The notes under the pieces are model-generated. The model worked only from the letters and a program-made list of their open reading frames with translations. It ran no database searches and was not told where the DNA came from. Position numbers and translations under genes: made by a program. Below are positions 1 to 7,956 of a stretch of DNA of 51,540 bases, piece by piece. Source of the stretch: Saprospiraceae bacterium (GTDB lineage: Bacteria > Bacteroidota > Bacteroidia > Chitinophagales > Saprospiraceae); NCBI GenBank assembly GCA_016716335.1, contig JADJWN010000017.1, positions 1 through 51,540 on the forward strand, in the 5' to 3' direction. How positions within the stretch are numbered: position 1 is the first letter of the stretch; each line of letters begins with the position of its first letter.

Positions 1-76
1 AGAAAAGGTCACCCTCAAAATTATCAGAAATGATAAAGAACGTGAGGTAAGTGTAGTGCTGGGTTCCTCCATATAA
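1..76 (+). CDS. C-terminal end of a PDZ-domain protein (partial)
   Basis: Reading from base 2, an open frame of 24 codons runs to a TAA at 74-76. The residues (EKVTLKIIRNDKEREVSVVL, then GSSI) have the alternating charged and hydrophobic pattern of the last beta strand of a PDZ domain, as at the end of HtrA-like or PDZ-aspartyl proteases. The gene starts outside the window, so the catalytic part cannot be seen. It converges with the next gene, which also ends in a PDZ domain, so the two may be related. The family call rests on a short tail only. Confidence 0.55.
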   Translation, partial: EKVTLKIIRNDKEREVSVVLGSSI

Positions 77-106
77 TACTGTCCTTTGTAGATTGTGCCG
101 GGAGTT

Positions 107-1357
107 TCATTTTCTGTCAAAGAGATCTCTCAACACAATTTCCTTTTTCAGAATTTCTCCTTCCCGCTCGAGGGTAAGTTTTATTTTTTTACCGGTTTTG
201 CCCATAAATTTTTTGTTCAGGCCCGACAGATTGTACCATTTAGTGGACCACATGCCTACTTTGCGGATGATATCGCCGGGTCTGATATCTGCTTCTGCAG
301 CAGGCGAGCCATCCATTACATATTTTACGTAATACTGATTGAGCTCTTTACCAAAGGCAAATATGGTAAGTCCGCTCTTGTCAAAATCAAAAGCCTTGTT
401 GTAGTTTTTGTGCGGTTTGAGGTAGAGTTTGCTCTTTGCAAAGTCAAAATACACCGTAAATCTCTCCAGCAGTAAATTGCCTATGATACCATTCCGCCTC
501 ACTTTTCCTTCGTCGAGCAATGCTTCATCCAGATCCTGAAAGTTGCTGAGCATATTATTGAAACGGAGACCCTGTATATCCAGCTGGTGTACCTTGCCGG
601 TAAATCCTTCTATTTCTCCGCCCAGACCTTTTCCGAGGTTGCCTTTTACTATCAATGCGGGAATTGTCATCAGACTGTCCGTATTGTTGTGAAACATCAC
701 CGTGAGTGCCGCACCTGTATCTACGAGCAATCTGGTGATAATGGGTTTGCCCTCTTCTATTTCTGTGACACTGGAGATGTATGGCTTGGAAGCAAAAACC
801 TCCATGGGGACAGCGGTATAACCCTCCAGTTTTTCATAATTAAACAATGATGGGTTGTGCAAAACCATCTGCTGTTTTTTGTAGTCAATCTGTAGCAGCA
901 TCCCTTTAAAAAACTCCGCTCCCAAAATACCATCCACAGATGTTCCGACAAATTCCTCCAGCTTGAGGACATCTTCTTCCAGTACAATGACATCATGCCG
1001 CACCATATTGGTGTTTACCATCTGCAGGAAGGTGTTTCTGTAAATCAAGGCATACAACTCCCTGCTCAGATCAGACCCGAAAAGTCTGATGCGCTTGGAC
1101 GATTTGAGATTTAAGGCATCTACATATTCTTTTTTGAGAATGATTGTATGTTCTGCACCTGTATCTACGATAAATTTCAGTGGAAAAAGTCTTTGAAAAA
1201 CCACATCCACTACTATGAATCCGTGATGATAGCTGTAGGGAATTATAATTTTATCCGCATTGCCCAGTACGTTTTTATTGAAGTCATGGCTCTGAGACAG
1301 TCCGGTACCCGAAGTGATGAAAAGCAGTATTGTCAGCAACCGCAATGCTGTATCCAT
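107..1357 (-). CDS. Two-lobed retropepsin-like aspartyl protease with C-terminal PDZ domain
   Basis: Secreted or periplasmic protein of 416 residues. The start is the ATG at 1357, because a clear signal peptide follows directly (TALRLLTILLFITSG); the frame is open 25 codons further upstream but that stretch does not look like a secretion signal. Two catalytic DTGA motifs are visible (Asp65 in FIVDTGAEHT and Asp213 in LLVDTGAALT), so one chain carries both halves of the active site that retropepsins form by dimerising. Residues of about 330-410 form a PDZ domain (GSPAAEADIRPGDII). Such aspartyl protease-PDZ proteins are common in Bacteroidota; the substrate is unknown. No sorting tail is visible. 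Confidence 0.8.
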   Translation of the reverse strand: MDTALRLLTILLFITSGTGLSQSHDFNKNVLGNADKIIIPYSYHHGFIVVDVVFQRLFPLKFIVDTGAEHTIILKKEYVDALNLKSSKRIRLFGSDLSRELYALIYRNTFLQMVNTNMVRHDVIVLEEDVLKLEEFVGTSVDGILGAEFFKGMLLQIDYKKQQMVLHNPSLFNYEKLEGYTAVPMEVFASKPYISSVTEIEEGKPIITRLLVDTGAALTVMFHNNTDSLMTIPALIVKGNLGKGLGGEIEGFTGKVHQLDIQGLRFNNMLSNFQDLDEALLDEGKVRRNGIIGNLLLERFTVYFDFAKSKLYLKPHKNYNKAFDFDKSGLTIFAFGKELNQYYVKYVMDGSPAAEADIRPGDIIRKVGMWSTKWYNLSGLNKKFMGKTGKKIKLTLEREGEILKKEIVLRDLFDRK

Positions 1358-2041
1358 AGTATGAGAACGATATTTTACAAAAGATAAAATACCGGAATAC
1401 ATGAATTGATATAATGATGCCTGAGCTTTCAAATACCCACTTTGTTAAGCACAACAATTATACATTAAATTGGATGAAAGAAACGGATGTTTGCGTTTTT
1501 TTATCAACCTAAGACATACCCGGAACTGAGTGTACAATCCTGAATATGCAAATTCGGGAAGGTAATATCTAAGACATCTTGTCAGCGAAAAATAAGAACT
1601 GTTAAATCAATGATTGATTAATAAAAAAAGGTCTTGAGATAATTATAAATCGATACTCTATGCCATATACACCAAATCAGAAAAGCCAGCAGAAAAAACC
1701 AAAGGGTCACTCTGAATTTTCTGAAAAATCGCATAACCAATGTCTTGCGACTTGTATATCTCGGTATTTTTCTATACGCCATAACTCATACATTAAACCC
1801 GGATTATGCAATAGAAAATCTTCTAAGGACTGTAACAGCTGCAAAATAAAAACGCACTTTGCCGATTCACTTAAGAGGGCTAATTAAGACTCGATCGCGA
1901 AAGTGCTTGGTTAATTACAATTTCAACCCTGATCACGAAGTATCAATGCATGATGCCGGAAAAATCCGCTGCAAACATACGGAATTCCCTTATTTGTGTT
2001 TTCATTAACATAGTTTGACAGATCACTTTCAGGAATTGATG
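1358..2041. other. Intergenic region of about 0.7 kb without a convincing gene
   Basis: This AT-rich stretch separates the aspartyl protease from the carbon-uptake operon. The only open frame (about 1660-1887, 75 codons) has a composition unlike its neighbours, with many Lys, Ser and Cys and no recognisable motif, so I do not call it. The right part holds one copy of the dispersed repeat (1898-1960). Confidence 0.5.
1898..1960. repeat. Dispersed intergenic repeat, copy A
   Basis: The 63 bases align without a gap to 11308-11370; by hand count about 47 of 63 positions agree. The best conserved blocks are CGAAAGTGCTTG, TTTC(A/T)ACCCT, ACGAAG and ATGCAT. A shorter third copy lies at about 40053-40090. 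All copies are outside genes and translate only with stops, which points to a decaying non-coding or remnant element. Confidence 0.6.
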
Positions 2042-2049
2042 TACTTTTG
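2014..2049 (+). promoter_or_regulatory. Possible Bacteroidota promoter of the carbon-uptake operon
   Basis: TACTTTTG at 2042-2049 fits the -7 consensus TAnnTTTG exactly. A TTTG at 2014-2017 could be the -33 element, but the spacer of 24 bases is longer than the usual 19-21. The position, 30 bases before the ATG at 2079, suits the small gene that opens the operon. Confidence 0.4.
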
Positions 2050-2078
2050 CGTCTGTTTTAGTGCAATATGAGCAATTC

Positions 2079-2450
2079 ATGCAGGCTGTATTAAGAATTC
2101 TACTTGTATATCTTTGTGTTTTACAGGCATTATACGCCGGTACTTCAGCCGATGCAGATACGGGTTTGCTCAATCCGGTTTCAGAATTTCATTTTGACCA
2201 AACGGAGATACACATCAATCCTTCGATTGCAGAAGGCTTGTGTTTTGAGTCCAATGAAAGAGAAAATTCAGAAAATCCGGACAAGACTATTCCTCATTGT
2301 TCGCAGGCCTTAAAGTCCTTTTTTAATGAAGGATTGTACAAGCCATTGTTTTATTCCGGTGATTTCTTTTACTTATCAGGTGTATTATCTCAGACCGGAG
2401 CTCCTTTTTACATATTATACCACTCGCTTAAGCTGCCTGCACATTATTGA
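2079..2450 (+). CDS. Small secreted protein at the head of the SulP-Dab operon
   Basis: A protein of 123 residues that I do not recognise. It begins with a signal-peptide-like segment (AVLRILLVYLCVLQALYAG) and is otherwise polar, with three Cys (in EGLCFES and IPHCSQA) and a C-terminus ending in PAHY. A GTG at 2061 would extend it by six codons, but that lies only about 12 bases after the putative -7 box, so I prefer the ATG at 2079. It precedes the SulP gene by about 100 bases on the same strand, which suggests co-transcription. Small secreted proteins of this shape precede transporter operons in other Bacteroidota, but no function can be assigned. Confidence 0.5.
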   Translation: MQAVLRILLVYLCVLQALYAGTSADADTGLLNPVSEFHFDQTEIHINPSIAEGLCFESNERENSENPDKTIPHCSQALKSFFNEGLYKPLFYSGDFFYLSGVLSQTGAPFYILYHSLKLPAHY

Positions 2451-2548
2451 TTTCTGTCCGGTTCTGAATTTCGATCCGGAATATAATTTCTGATGATCGC
2501 ATCAGATAAAGGCATTATATTTTGAAATCAATAAATTTTTACAACAAA

Positions 2549-4147
2549 ATGAAGACACAAAATATCCCTGCCGACTATTGGGAGGGTCTGAAAAAACATT
2601 TTAAAGATGACGCCATTGCGGGGTTCAGCGTTTTTTTGCTGGCATTGCCACTTTCCCTCGGTATTGCAAAGGCGTCAGATTTTCCACCTTTGATGGGCCT
2701 TGTTACTGCCATAGTGGGCGGTATTCTGGTAAGTTTTATTTCGGGCAGCCGGCTTACCATCAAAGGTCCTGCTGCCGGTCTGATAGTGATTGTGGCCGGA
2801 GCGGTAGCAGATTTTGGGGGTGGAGAGACCGGATGGCATCTGGCCTGCGGCGCAATGGTGGTGGCAGGATTGGTACAGGTGGGCTTTGGTGTGCTGAAAT
2901 TCGGCAAACTGGCTGATTTTTTTCCCTTACCCGCCATACATGGAATGCTGGCAGCGATAGGTATTATCATCATTGCCAAGCAATTTCCTGTCCTGCTGAA
3001 TGTCAATCCACAACTTGCTGCCGGTAAAGGGCCCTTAGAGCTTTTGTCCATGATTCCGGTATTCATTCAAAATCTTGATTTACGTGGTGCCATAATAGGT
3101 GTGGTGAGTCTTGCCATAATGATGGGCTGGCCTTATCTGAAATCAGGTGCTCTTAAAAAGATTCCTGCACCATTTGTGGTATTGCTGATAGCCGTCCCTG
3201 CTGAACTTCTGATGGATTTTTCACATACTGAGCCTCCATATGCCCTGGTGCATATCGGAAATCTGTTTGACAATATACGTATAAATTATGATTTTTCAGG
3301 TATTTCACAGGTTGGCTTATTTTTGAAGTATGTGGTAATGTTATCATTGGTGGGTACACTGGAATCCTTACTCACCGTCAAGGCAATAGACATGCAGGAT
3401 CCCTGGCACAGAAAGTCTGATTTTAACCGTGATATCATAGCTATAGGAGTCGGTAATACCTTTACTGCTGTGCTTGGCGGACTGCCTATGATTTCGGAAG
3501 TAGCCAGAAGTTCTGCAAATGTCAGCAACGGCGCCAAAACCCGCTGGGCTAATTTCTTCCACGGTTTCTTTCTGCTGGTGTTTGTGGTATTTTTGTCTAA
3601 GTATATCGAGATGATCCCCAATGCTGCTCTGGCTGCCATGTTGATTACGGTAGGCATCAAGCTTTCACACCCTAAAGAGTTTGTTCACACCTTTAAAATC
3701 GGTAAAGAGCAGCTGGCAATTTTCTTAGTCACCATCTTCTTTACTTTGTATGAAGACCTGCTCGTAGGAATTTTTGCAGGTATGCTGCTGAAAATCATCA
3801 TACATCTGATCAATGGGGCTCCGTTGAAAGCTCTGTTCAGAGCCCCTACTCTGATATCCTTTGATGGTGACCGGTATCTGGTGGAAATAGACAAGGCGGC
3901 TATTTTTACCAACTTTATCAGAATCAAATCCAGGCTGGAAAGCATTCCTCCGGGATTTCATGTGACCATAGACCTTCAAAATACCAAGCTGGTGGATCAC
4001 TCCGTCATGGAAAGTCTCGAGCATTTTAAAAAGGATTATGAAAGGAGTGGTGGCACAGTTGAAGTCGTTGGCGTGGAGAATCACAAACCGCTGTCTTCCC
4101 ATCATTTGTCTGCAAGAAAAAAATCGAAAAATGAAATTTCTCAATAG
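2549..4147 (+). CDS. SulP family inorganic anion transporter with STAS domain, probable bicarbonate transporter
   Basis: Inner-membrane transporter of 532 residues. The start is the ATG at 2549; a TTG at 2522 is in frame but less likely. The N-terminus (DDAIAGFSVFLLALPLSLGI) is the typical first SulP helix, followed by many hydrophobic segments and GNTFTAVLGGLPMISEVARS, a conserved SulP loop. The last 90 or so residues form a STAS domain (VTIDLQNTKLVDHSVMESL). SulP proteins move sulfate, bicarbonate or other anions. Here the gene leads into a porin, dabA and dabB, so bicarbonate is the best guess from context. Its end overlaps the porin start, suggesting translational coupling. Confidence 0.85.
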   Translation: MKTQNIPADYWEGLKKHFKDDAIAGFSVFLLALPLSLGIAKASDFPPLMGLVTAIVGGILVSFISGSRLTIKGPAAGLIVIVAGAVADFGGGETGWHLACGAMVVAGLVQVGFGVLKFGKLADFFPLPAIHGMLAAIGIIIIAKQFPVLLNVNPQLAAGKGPLELLSMIPVFIQNLDLRGAIIGVVSLAIMMGWPYLKSGALKKIPAPFVVLLIAVPAELLMDFSHTEPPYALVHIGNLFDNIRINYDFSGISQVGLFLKYVVMLSLVGTLESLLTVKAIDMQDPWHRKSDFNRDIIAIGVGNTFTAVLGGLPMISEVARSSANVSNGAKTRWANFFHGFFLLVFVVFLSKYIEMIPNAALAAMLITVGIKLSHPKEFVHTFKIGKEQLAIFLVTIFFTLYEDLLVGIFAGMLLKIIIHLINGAPLKALFRAPTLISFDGDRYLVEIDKAAIFTNFIRIKSRLESIPPGFHVTIDLQNTKLVDHSVMESLEHFKKDYERSGGTVEVVGVENHKPLSSHHLSARKKSKNEISQ

Positions 4148-5444
4148 ACCTATTGCATTGATGCGCTTTAAATTCCTGTTTGTCTTGGTGTGGTTGTCTT
4201 TAAGTGCGAGTGGTCAGCAGGGATTGGTGTTCAAGCTGAACGAAAGTGGTAGTTCTTATCTGAAAGTCACAGGTGCCGCTCAGATCTGGCTGCGCACCGG
4301 ACCCTTCAATCCGGGGAGCACCATATTTGGATATCCCAGGTCGGGAGGGTCGGATGTCGATATTAGAAGATTCAGGATACAGCTTTTTGGTCCTGTGAGT
4401 GAGCGGGTGTTTTTTTACAGTCAGCTGGGAGAAAACAATTTCAACTCGATCTCTGACAGAAAGCCTTCTTTTTTTGTGCATGATGTCAATGGAGAATATG
4501 TGCTTGTGCCGGGAAAACTGAATATCGGTGCTGGACTTAACGGATGGAGTGGGCCGCTACGGTTTTCCGCACCATCCGTGGGTACTATCATGGGATTGGA
4601 TGCTCCATTGTACCAACAGACTACCAATGATATCACGGACCAGTTTCTCAGGAAATTAGGAATTTTTGCCAAAGGAAAGCTGGGTATTCTGGATTACAGG
4701 GTGATGCTGGCGCAGCCTATGGCATTTCAGAAATCAGTTCAATACAATCCTGTAATTTCAGAAAGATCCGAGTTTTCATCAGCTCCGCCACACTGGCAGA
4801 GCAATGCTTACTTCCAGCTCCAGTTTCTGGACCGGGAAACCAACCTCACATCCTACACCACCGGGACATATCTTGGTAAGAAGAAGGTGTTTAATGTGGG
4901 CTTTGGGGCAGTCTTTCAGAAAGATGCCATGTGGCATTATGCGAGCGGTACCAAAGATACACTGCACAGTAACCTGACAGAGTTGGGTGTCGATGTATAT
5001 TATGATGTGCCTGCAGGTCAAAACGGTGAAGCTTTCCATTTTTACGGAGCTTATGCTAATCTCAATTACGGACCTCAGTATCTGCGCAATCTGAATGTAC
5101 TGAATCCCGCTACCGGAATTTCCAATCCTTCGGTAATCAATGGACCGGGACGTGGGTTTCCCGCTTATGGCACAGGCTCGGTCTGGTATGCACAAATAGG
5201 GTATAAGCTTCGGGACAATCTCATAGGCGGTCTTTCACTCATGCCATATTTTTCAGTACAGGCAGCCGATTTTGAAGCATTGCCGTCTCTGATGACTTAT
5301 TACAGCACAGGATTTACTACATTGATCAATGGTCATAATTCAAAGGTCACATTTGCATATGAAAACAGACCTGTATTCTTCAAAGACAGGACAGACACTG
5401 AACGGCTGAGTAATTTCATCTGTCAATATCAGATATTTTTCTAA
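4131..5444 (+). CDS. Outer-membrane beta-barrel porin, phosphate-selective porin (OprO/P)-like
   Basis: A protein of 437 residues with a signal peptide (MRFKFLFVLVWLSLSASG, cleavage before QQG). The mature part shows alternating hydrophobic/polar strands rich in Tyr, Phe and Gly and ends in a terminal aromatic (CQYQIFF), typical of an outer-membrane barrel. The segment DVDIRRFRIQLFGPVSERVF matches the early strands of porin O/P-type proteins. The ATG at 4131 overlaps sulP by 17 bases; an ATG at 4161 also gives a full signal peptide and would avoid the overlap. Its position between sulP and dabA suggests an outer-membrane entry route for the same anion. Confidence 0.7.
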   Translation: MKFLNRPIALMRFKFLFVLVWLSLSASGQQGLVFKLNESGSSYLKVTGAAQIWLRTGPFNPGSTIFGYPRSGGSDVDIRRFRIQLFGPVSERVFFYSQLGENNFNSISDRKPSFFVHDVNGEYVLVPGKLNIGAGLNGWSGPLRFSAPSVGTIMGLDAPLYQQTTNDITDQFLRKLGIFAKGKLGILDYRVMLAQPMAFQKSVQYNPVISERSEFSSAPPHWQSNAYFQLQFLDRETNLTSYTTGTYLGKKKVFNVGFGAVFQKDAMWHYASGTKDTLHSNLTELGVDVYYDVPAGQNGEAFHFYGAYANLNYGPQYLRNLNVLNPATGISNPSVINGPGRGFPAYGTGSVWYAQIGYKLRDNLIGGLSLMPYFSVQAADFEALPSLMTYYSTGFTTLINGHNSKVTFAYENRPVFFKDRTDTERLSNFICQYQIFF

Positions 5445-5455
5445 ATCAAAAAATC

Positions 5456-6454
5456 ATGAACGAACATATTCACCACATTTTCAGAGAGCAGAATGTACTG
5501 CACCATCTGAAACACTATCTGCCCTCCCAGGCTCCGCTCAAGGATTTTATTCACCACAATACCTTGCATGCCTTTCAGGACAGAAAGTTTTTTACTGCCC
5601 TTACAGAAGCCACTGAAATACTGGGATATAAAACCAGACTTTCTCTTGCTGAGTACCGTGAGCTATATACCAATGGAAAAATCAATCAGGAAATTCTGAC
5701 AAAAATCACAAGAGAACAAAAAGGTCAGGATGCAGAGATCTGGAAGGAAAAAATGATCAACGGAAATTATATCGACAACTTCAAAGGTCGTCTCGGGTTG
5801 CTGAGATCTCAATGGAAGAAGTTGTATTCCGTAGATCCGGACCTGCAGATCCACCCATTTTTATTCCGGTTTTTGGCGAGCTATCTGGATCAGGGGTATA
5901 GCTATACAGAGATTTCCGGATTGGCAGAAGGGCTTTTCACCATCCGCGAAATGGAAAAAAACACCTTTACAGGATTTTTCAGAACTCCGAGGGCAAGAAA
6001 ACTGCTTTTGGACAGGAAGTGCGAAATTGCCGATCTGCTGGATATTCTGGTGGGCAAAGAGTCCCTGTATGAGCAATATCTTTTTGACCAGCAGTTTGCA
6101 CATCCCGGATGGTCAGGCATGGTAAGCGTACTTGAGGATAATCCTAAAGGTTTGATAGATACACGGCGTATCTCCCTGCAGGAACTGATAATATTCGAAC
6201 TGCTGCTGGAAATCGATGTACTGGACAATAAGTTTGGTGAAAACTGGATGCCTCTCGGATTACGGCTGAAAGAAGACCTTCCACATATATTCGACCCTGT
6301 AAAGCCTCAGGAGTATCATGAAGTCCTGAGACTTTGGCAACTGGCGTATGAATGGACCTACTATGACCAGGTGCTTGGAGGTATTACACTTGCCCATAAG
6401 TTTACAGCAGATAAGTCAGCCAAAAGCTTTCCAGGCCTTATTTTGTATAGATGA
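5456..6454 (+). CDS. dabA: DabA (DUF2309), N-terminal part, ended by a frameshift
   Basis: This frame encodes the first 325 or so residues of DabA, the soluble subunit of the DAB inorganic-carbon accumulation system, which is thought to hydrate CO2 vectorially like a carbonic anhydrase. The N-terminus (PLKDFIHHNTLHAFQ) matches the family. The reading frame leaves homology after AKSF at 6430 and stops at 6452-6454, while the family sequence continues in the +1 frame from 6432 (QALFCIDDRE). One extra base in TTTCCAG (6428-6434) explains it. The joined protein would have about 830 residues, a normal DabA length. It starts 11 bases after the porin stop. Confidence 0.85.
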   Translation: MNEHIHHIFREQNVLHHLKHYLPSQAPLKDFIHHNTLHAFQDRKFFTALTEATEILGYKTRLSLAEYRELYTNGKINQEILTKITREQKGQDAEIWKEKMINGNYIDNFKGRLGLLRSQWKKLYSVDPDLQIHPFLFRFLASYLDQGYSYTEISGLAEGLFTIREMEKNTFTGFFRTPRARKLLLDRKCEIADLLDILVGKESLYEQYLFDQQFAHPGWSGMVSVLEDNPKGLIDTRRISLQELIIFELLLEIDVLDNKFGENWMPLGLRLKEDLPHIFDPVKPQEYHEVLRLWQLAYEWTYYDQVLGGITLAHKFTADKSAKSFPGLILYR

Positions 6455-7949
6455 CCGTGAATGTTCGCTGCGACGGTACATTGAAGCAGCAGATCCAAAA
6501 TGCGAAACCTTTGGTACACCGGGCTTTTTCAATGTGGAATTTTACTACAAACCCATGTTTGGCAAATTTACCATGAAGGTTTGTCCGGCTCCCATGACAC
6601 CCAAATATCTGATACGGGAAGAAGCGGATAATAAAAAGAATCCGAAAGATTTTCACTTTTCCGGACACACCCATTCTCTGTTGCTCGGATGGATAGTGAC
6701 CCATACCATCGGATTGTGGTCTGCCATACGCCTGTTTCTCAATATTTTTATACCCGGTACAAGTCCTGCTACTACCAATTCTTTCAGGCACATGGACAAA
6801 TTTTCAAGGCTTAGTATAGTGAATGTAAATCCTGATGATAAGGAAAACGGTCTTCAGGTGGGCTATACCTTTGATGAAATGACAGACAGGGTAGAGGGAT
6901 TGCTGAAAAGTATCGGTCTGGTGAAAAATTTTGCACCCATCATATATGTAGTCGGTCACGGTGCAAGCAGTGTAAATAATACCCATTATGCCGGATATGA
7001 TTGTGGTGACTGTTCTGGCAGACCGGGGTCAGTCAATGCCCGTGTGGTCTGTTTTATGGCCAATCATCCGGAAGTCCGTAAAAGATTGAGCGATCGGGGT
7101 ATTCATATCCCTGCCACCACTCTGTTTATGGGCGGTCTGCACGATACAACCCGTGATGAAATCGAATTTTATGATGAAACACTTGCTGATGCCCACATGA
7201 ACGAAATGCACCAACGCAACAAAGCAGCATTCAGGAAAGCCCTTGTTCAAAATGCGGTAGAACGGTCGAGACGCTTTGAAAACATAGACCCGAAATCTGA
7301 TGAGAAAAAGGTCTATGCACTGGTACAGCGAAGATCCGTATCTTTATTTGAGCCCAGACCTGAGCTCAATCATGCTACCAATACCCTGTGTGTGGTAGGC
7401 CGACGGCAAATGACGGATCATTTATTCCTGGATCGGAGGGCTTTTATGAATTCCTACGATTACAGTATAGATCCGGAAGGGAATTATCTTTTCAACATTC
7501 TTAAAGCAGCTGCTCCCGTATGTGGCGGTATAAATCTGGAATATTACTTCTCCCGGACCGACAACCAAAAAACCGGAGCAGGCACCAAGCTCCCTCACAA
7601 TGTAGTAGGGCTCATCGGTGTATCCAATGGTACAGACGGGGACCTCAGAACCGGACTTCCTCAGCAGATGATTGAAGTCCATGATCCATTACGTCTTTTG
7701 ATTATTGTGGAGCATTTTGAGGATGTGGTACTGAAGGTTATCAGGAAGACTCCTGAACTATATGAATGGTTTGAAAATGAGTGGATACATCTGGTGGCAG
7801 TGAACCCCGAAACTTACAATCTTTCTTATTTTACAGAAGGCCGGTTTATACCCTATGAACCCCTGGCTGAAAGATTGCCTGTGGCAGATAATGTAAGGAA
7901 ACTGGTGGCCTCTACCCGTGAAAATATTCCGGTTCACATTTTAAGCTGA
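6432..7949 (+). CDS. dabA: DabA (DUF2309), C-terminal part with the zinc site
   Basis: Continuation of dabA in the +1 frame; this frame is open from about 6348, but homology begins at 6432. In joined numbering the expected zinc ligands are present: Cys330 and Asp332 in FCIDDRE, His501 in VVGHGASS and Cys516 in YDCGDCSG. The 15-residue His-Cys spacing and about 171-residue Cys-His spacing agree with C351/D353/H524/C539 of Halothiobacillus DabA2. Both parts are otherwise intact, so the gene either carries a sequencing error, is recoded, or was inactivated recently. It ends 7 bases before dabB. Confidence 0.88.
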   Translation, partial: QALFCIDDRECSLRRYIEAADPKCETFGTPGFFNVEFYYKPMFGKFTMKVCPAPMTPKYLIREEADNKKNPKDFHFSGHTHSLLLGWIVTHTIGLWSAIRLFLNIFIPGTSPATTNSFRHMDKFSRLSIVNVNPDDKENGLQVGYTFDEMTDRVEGLLKSIGLVKNFAPIIYVVGHGASSVNNTHYAGYDCGDCSGRPGSVNARVVCFMANHPEVRKRLSDRGIHIPATTLFMGGLHDTTRDEIEFYDETLADAHMNEMHQRNKAAFRKALVQNAVERSRRFENIDPKSDEKKVYALVQRRSVSLFEPRPELNHATNTLCVVGRRQMTDHLFLDRRAFMNSYDYSIDPEGNYLFNILKAAAPVCGGINLEYYFSRTDNQKTGAGTKLPHNVVGLIGVSNGTDGDLRTGLPQQMIEVHDPLRLLIIVEHFEDVVLKVIRKTPELYEWFENEWIHLVAVNPETYNLSYFTEGRFIPYEPLAERLPVADNVRKLVASTRENIPVHILS

Positions 7950-7956
7950 TAAAATT

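Noticed and set aside
1660..1887. Open frame of 75 codons in the gap before the carbon-uptake operon
   Set aside because: Composition unlike coding regions of the window, no motif, no promoter, and it runs into the dispersed repeat.
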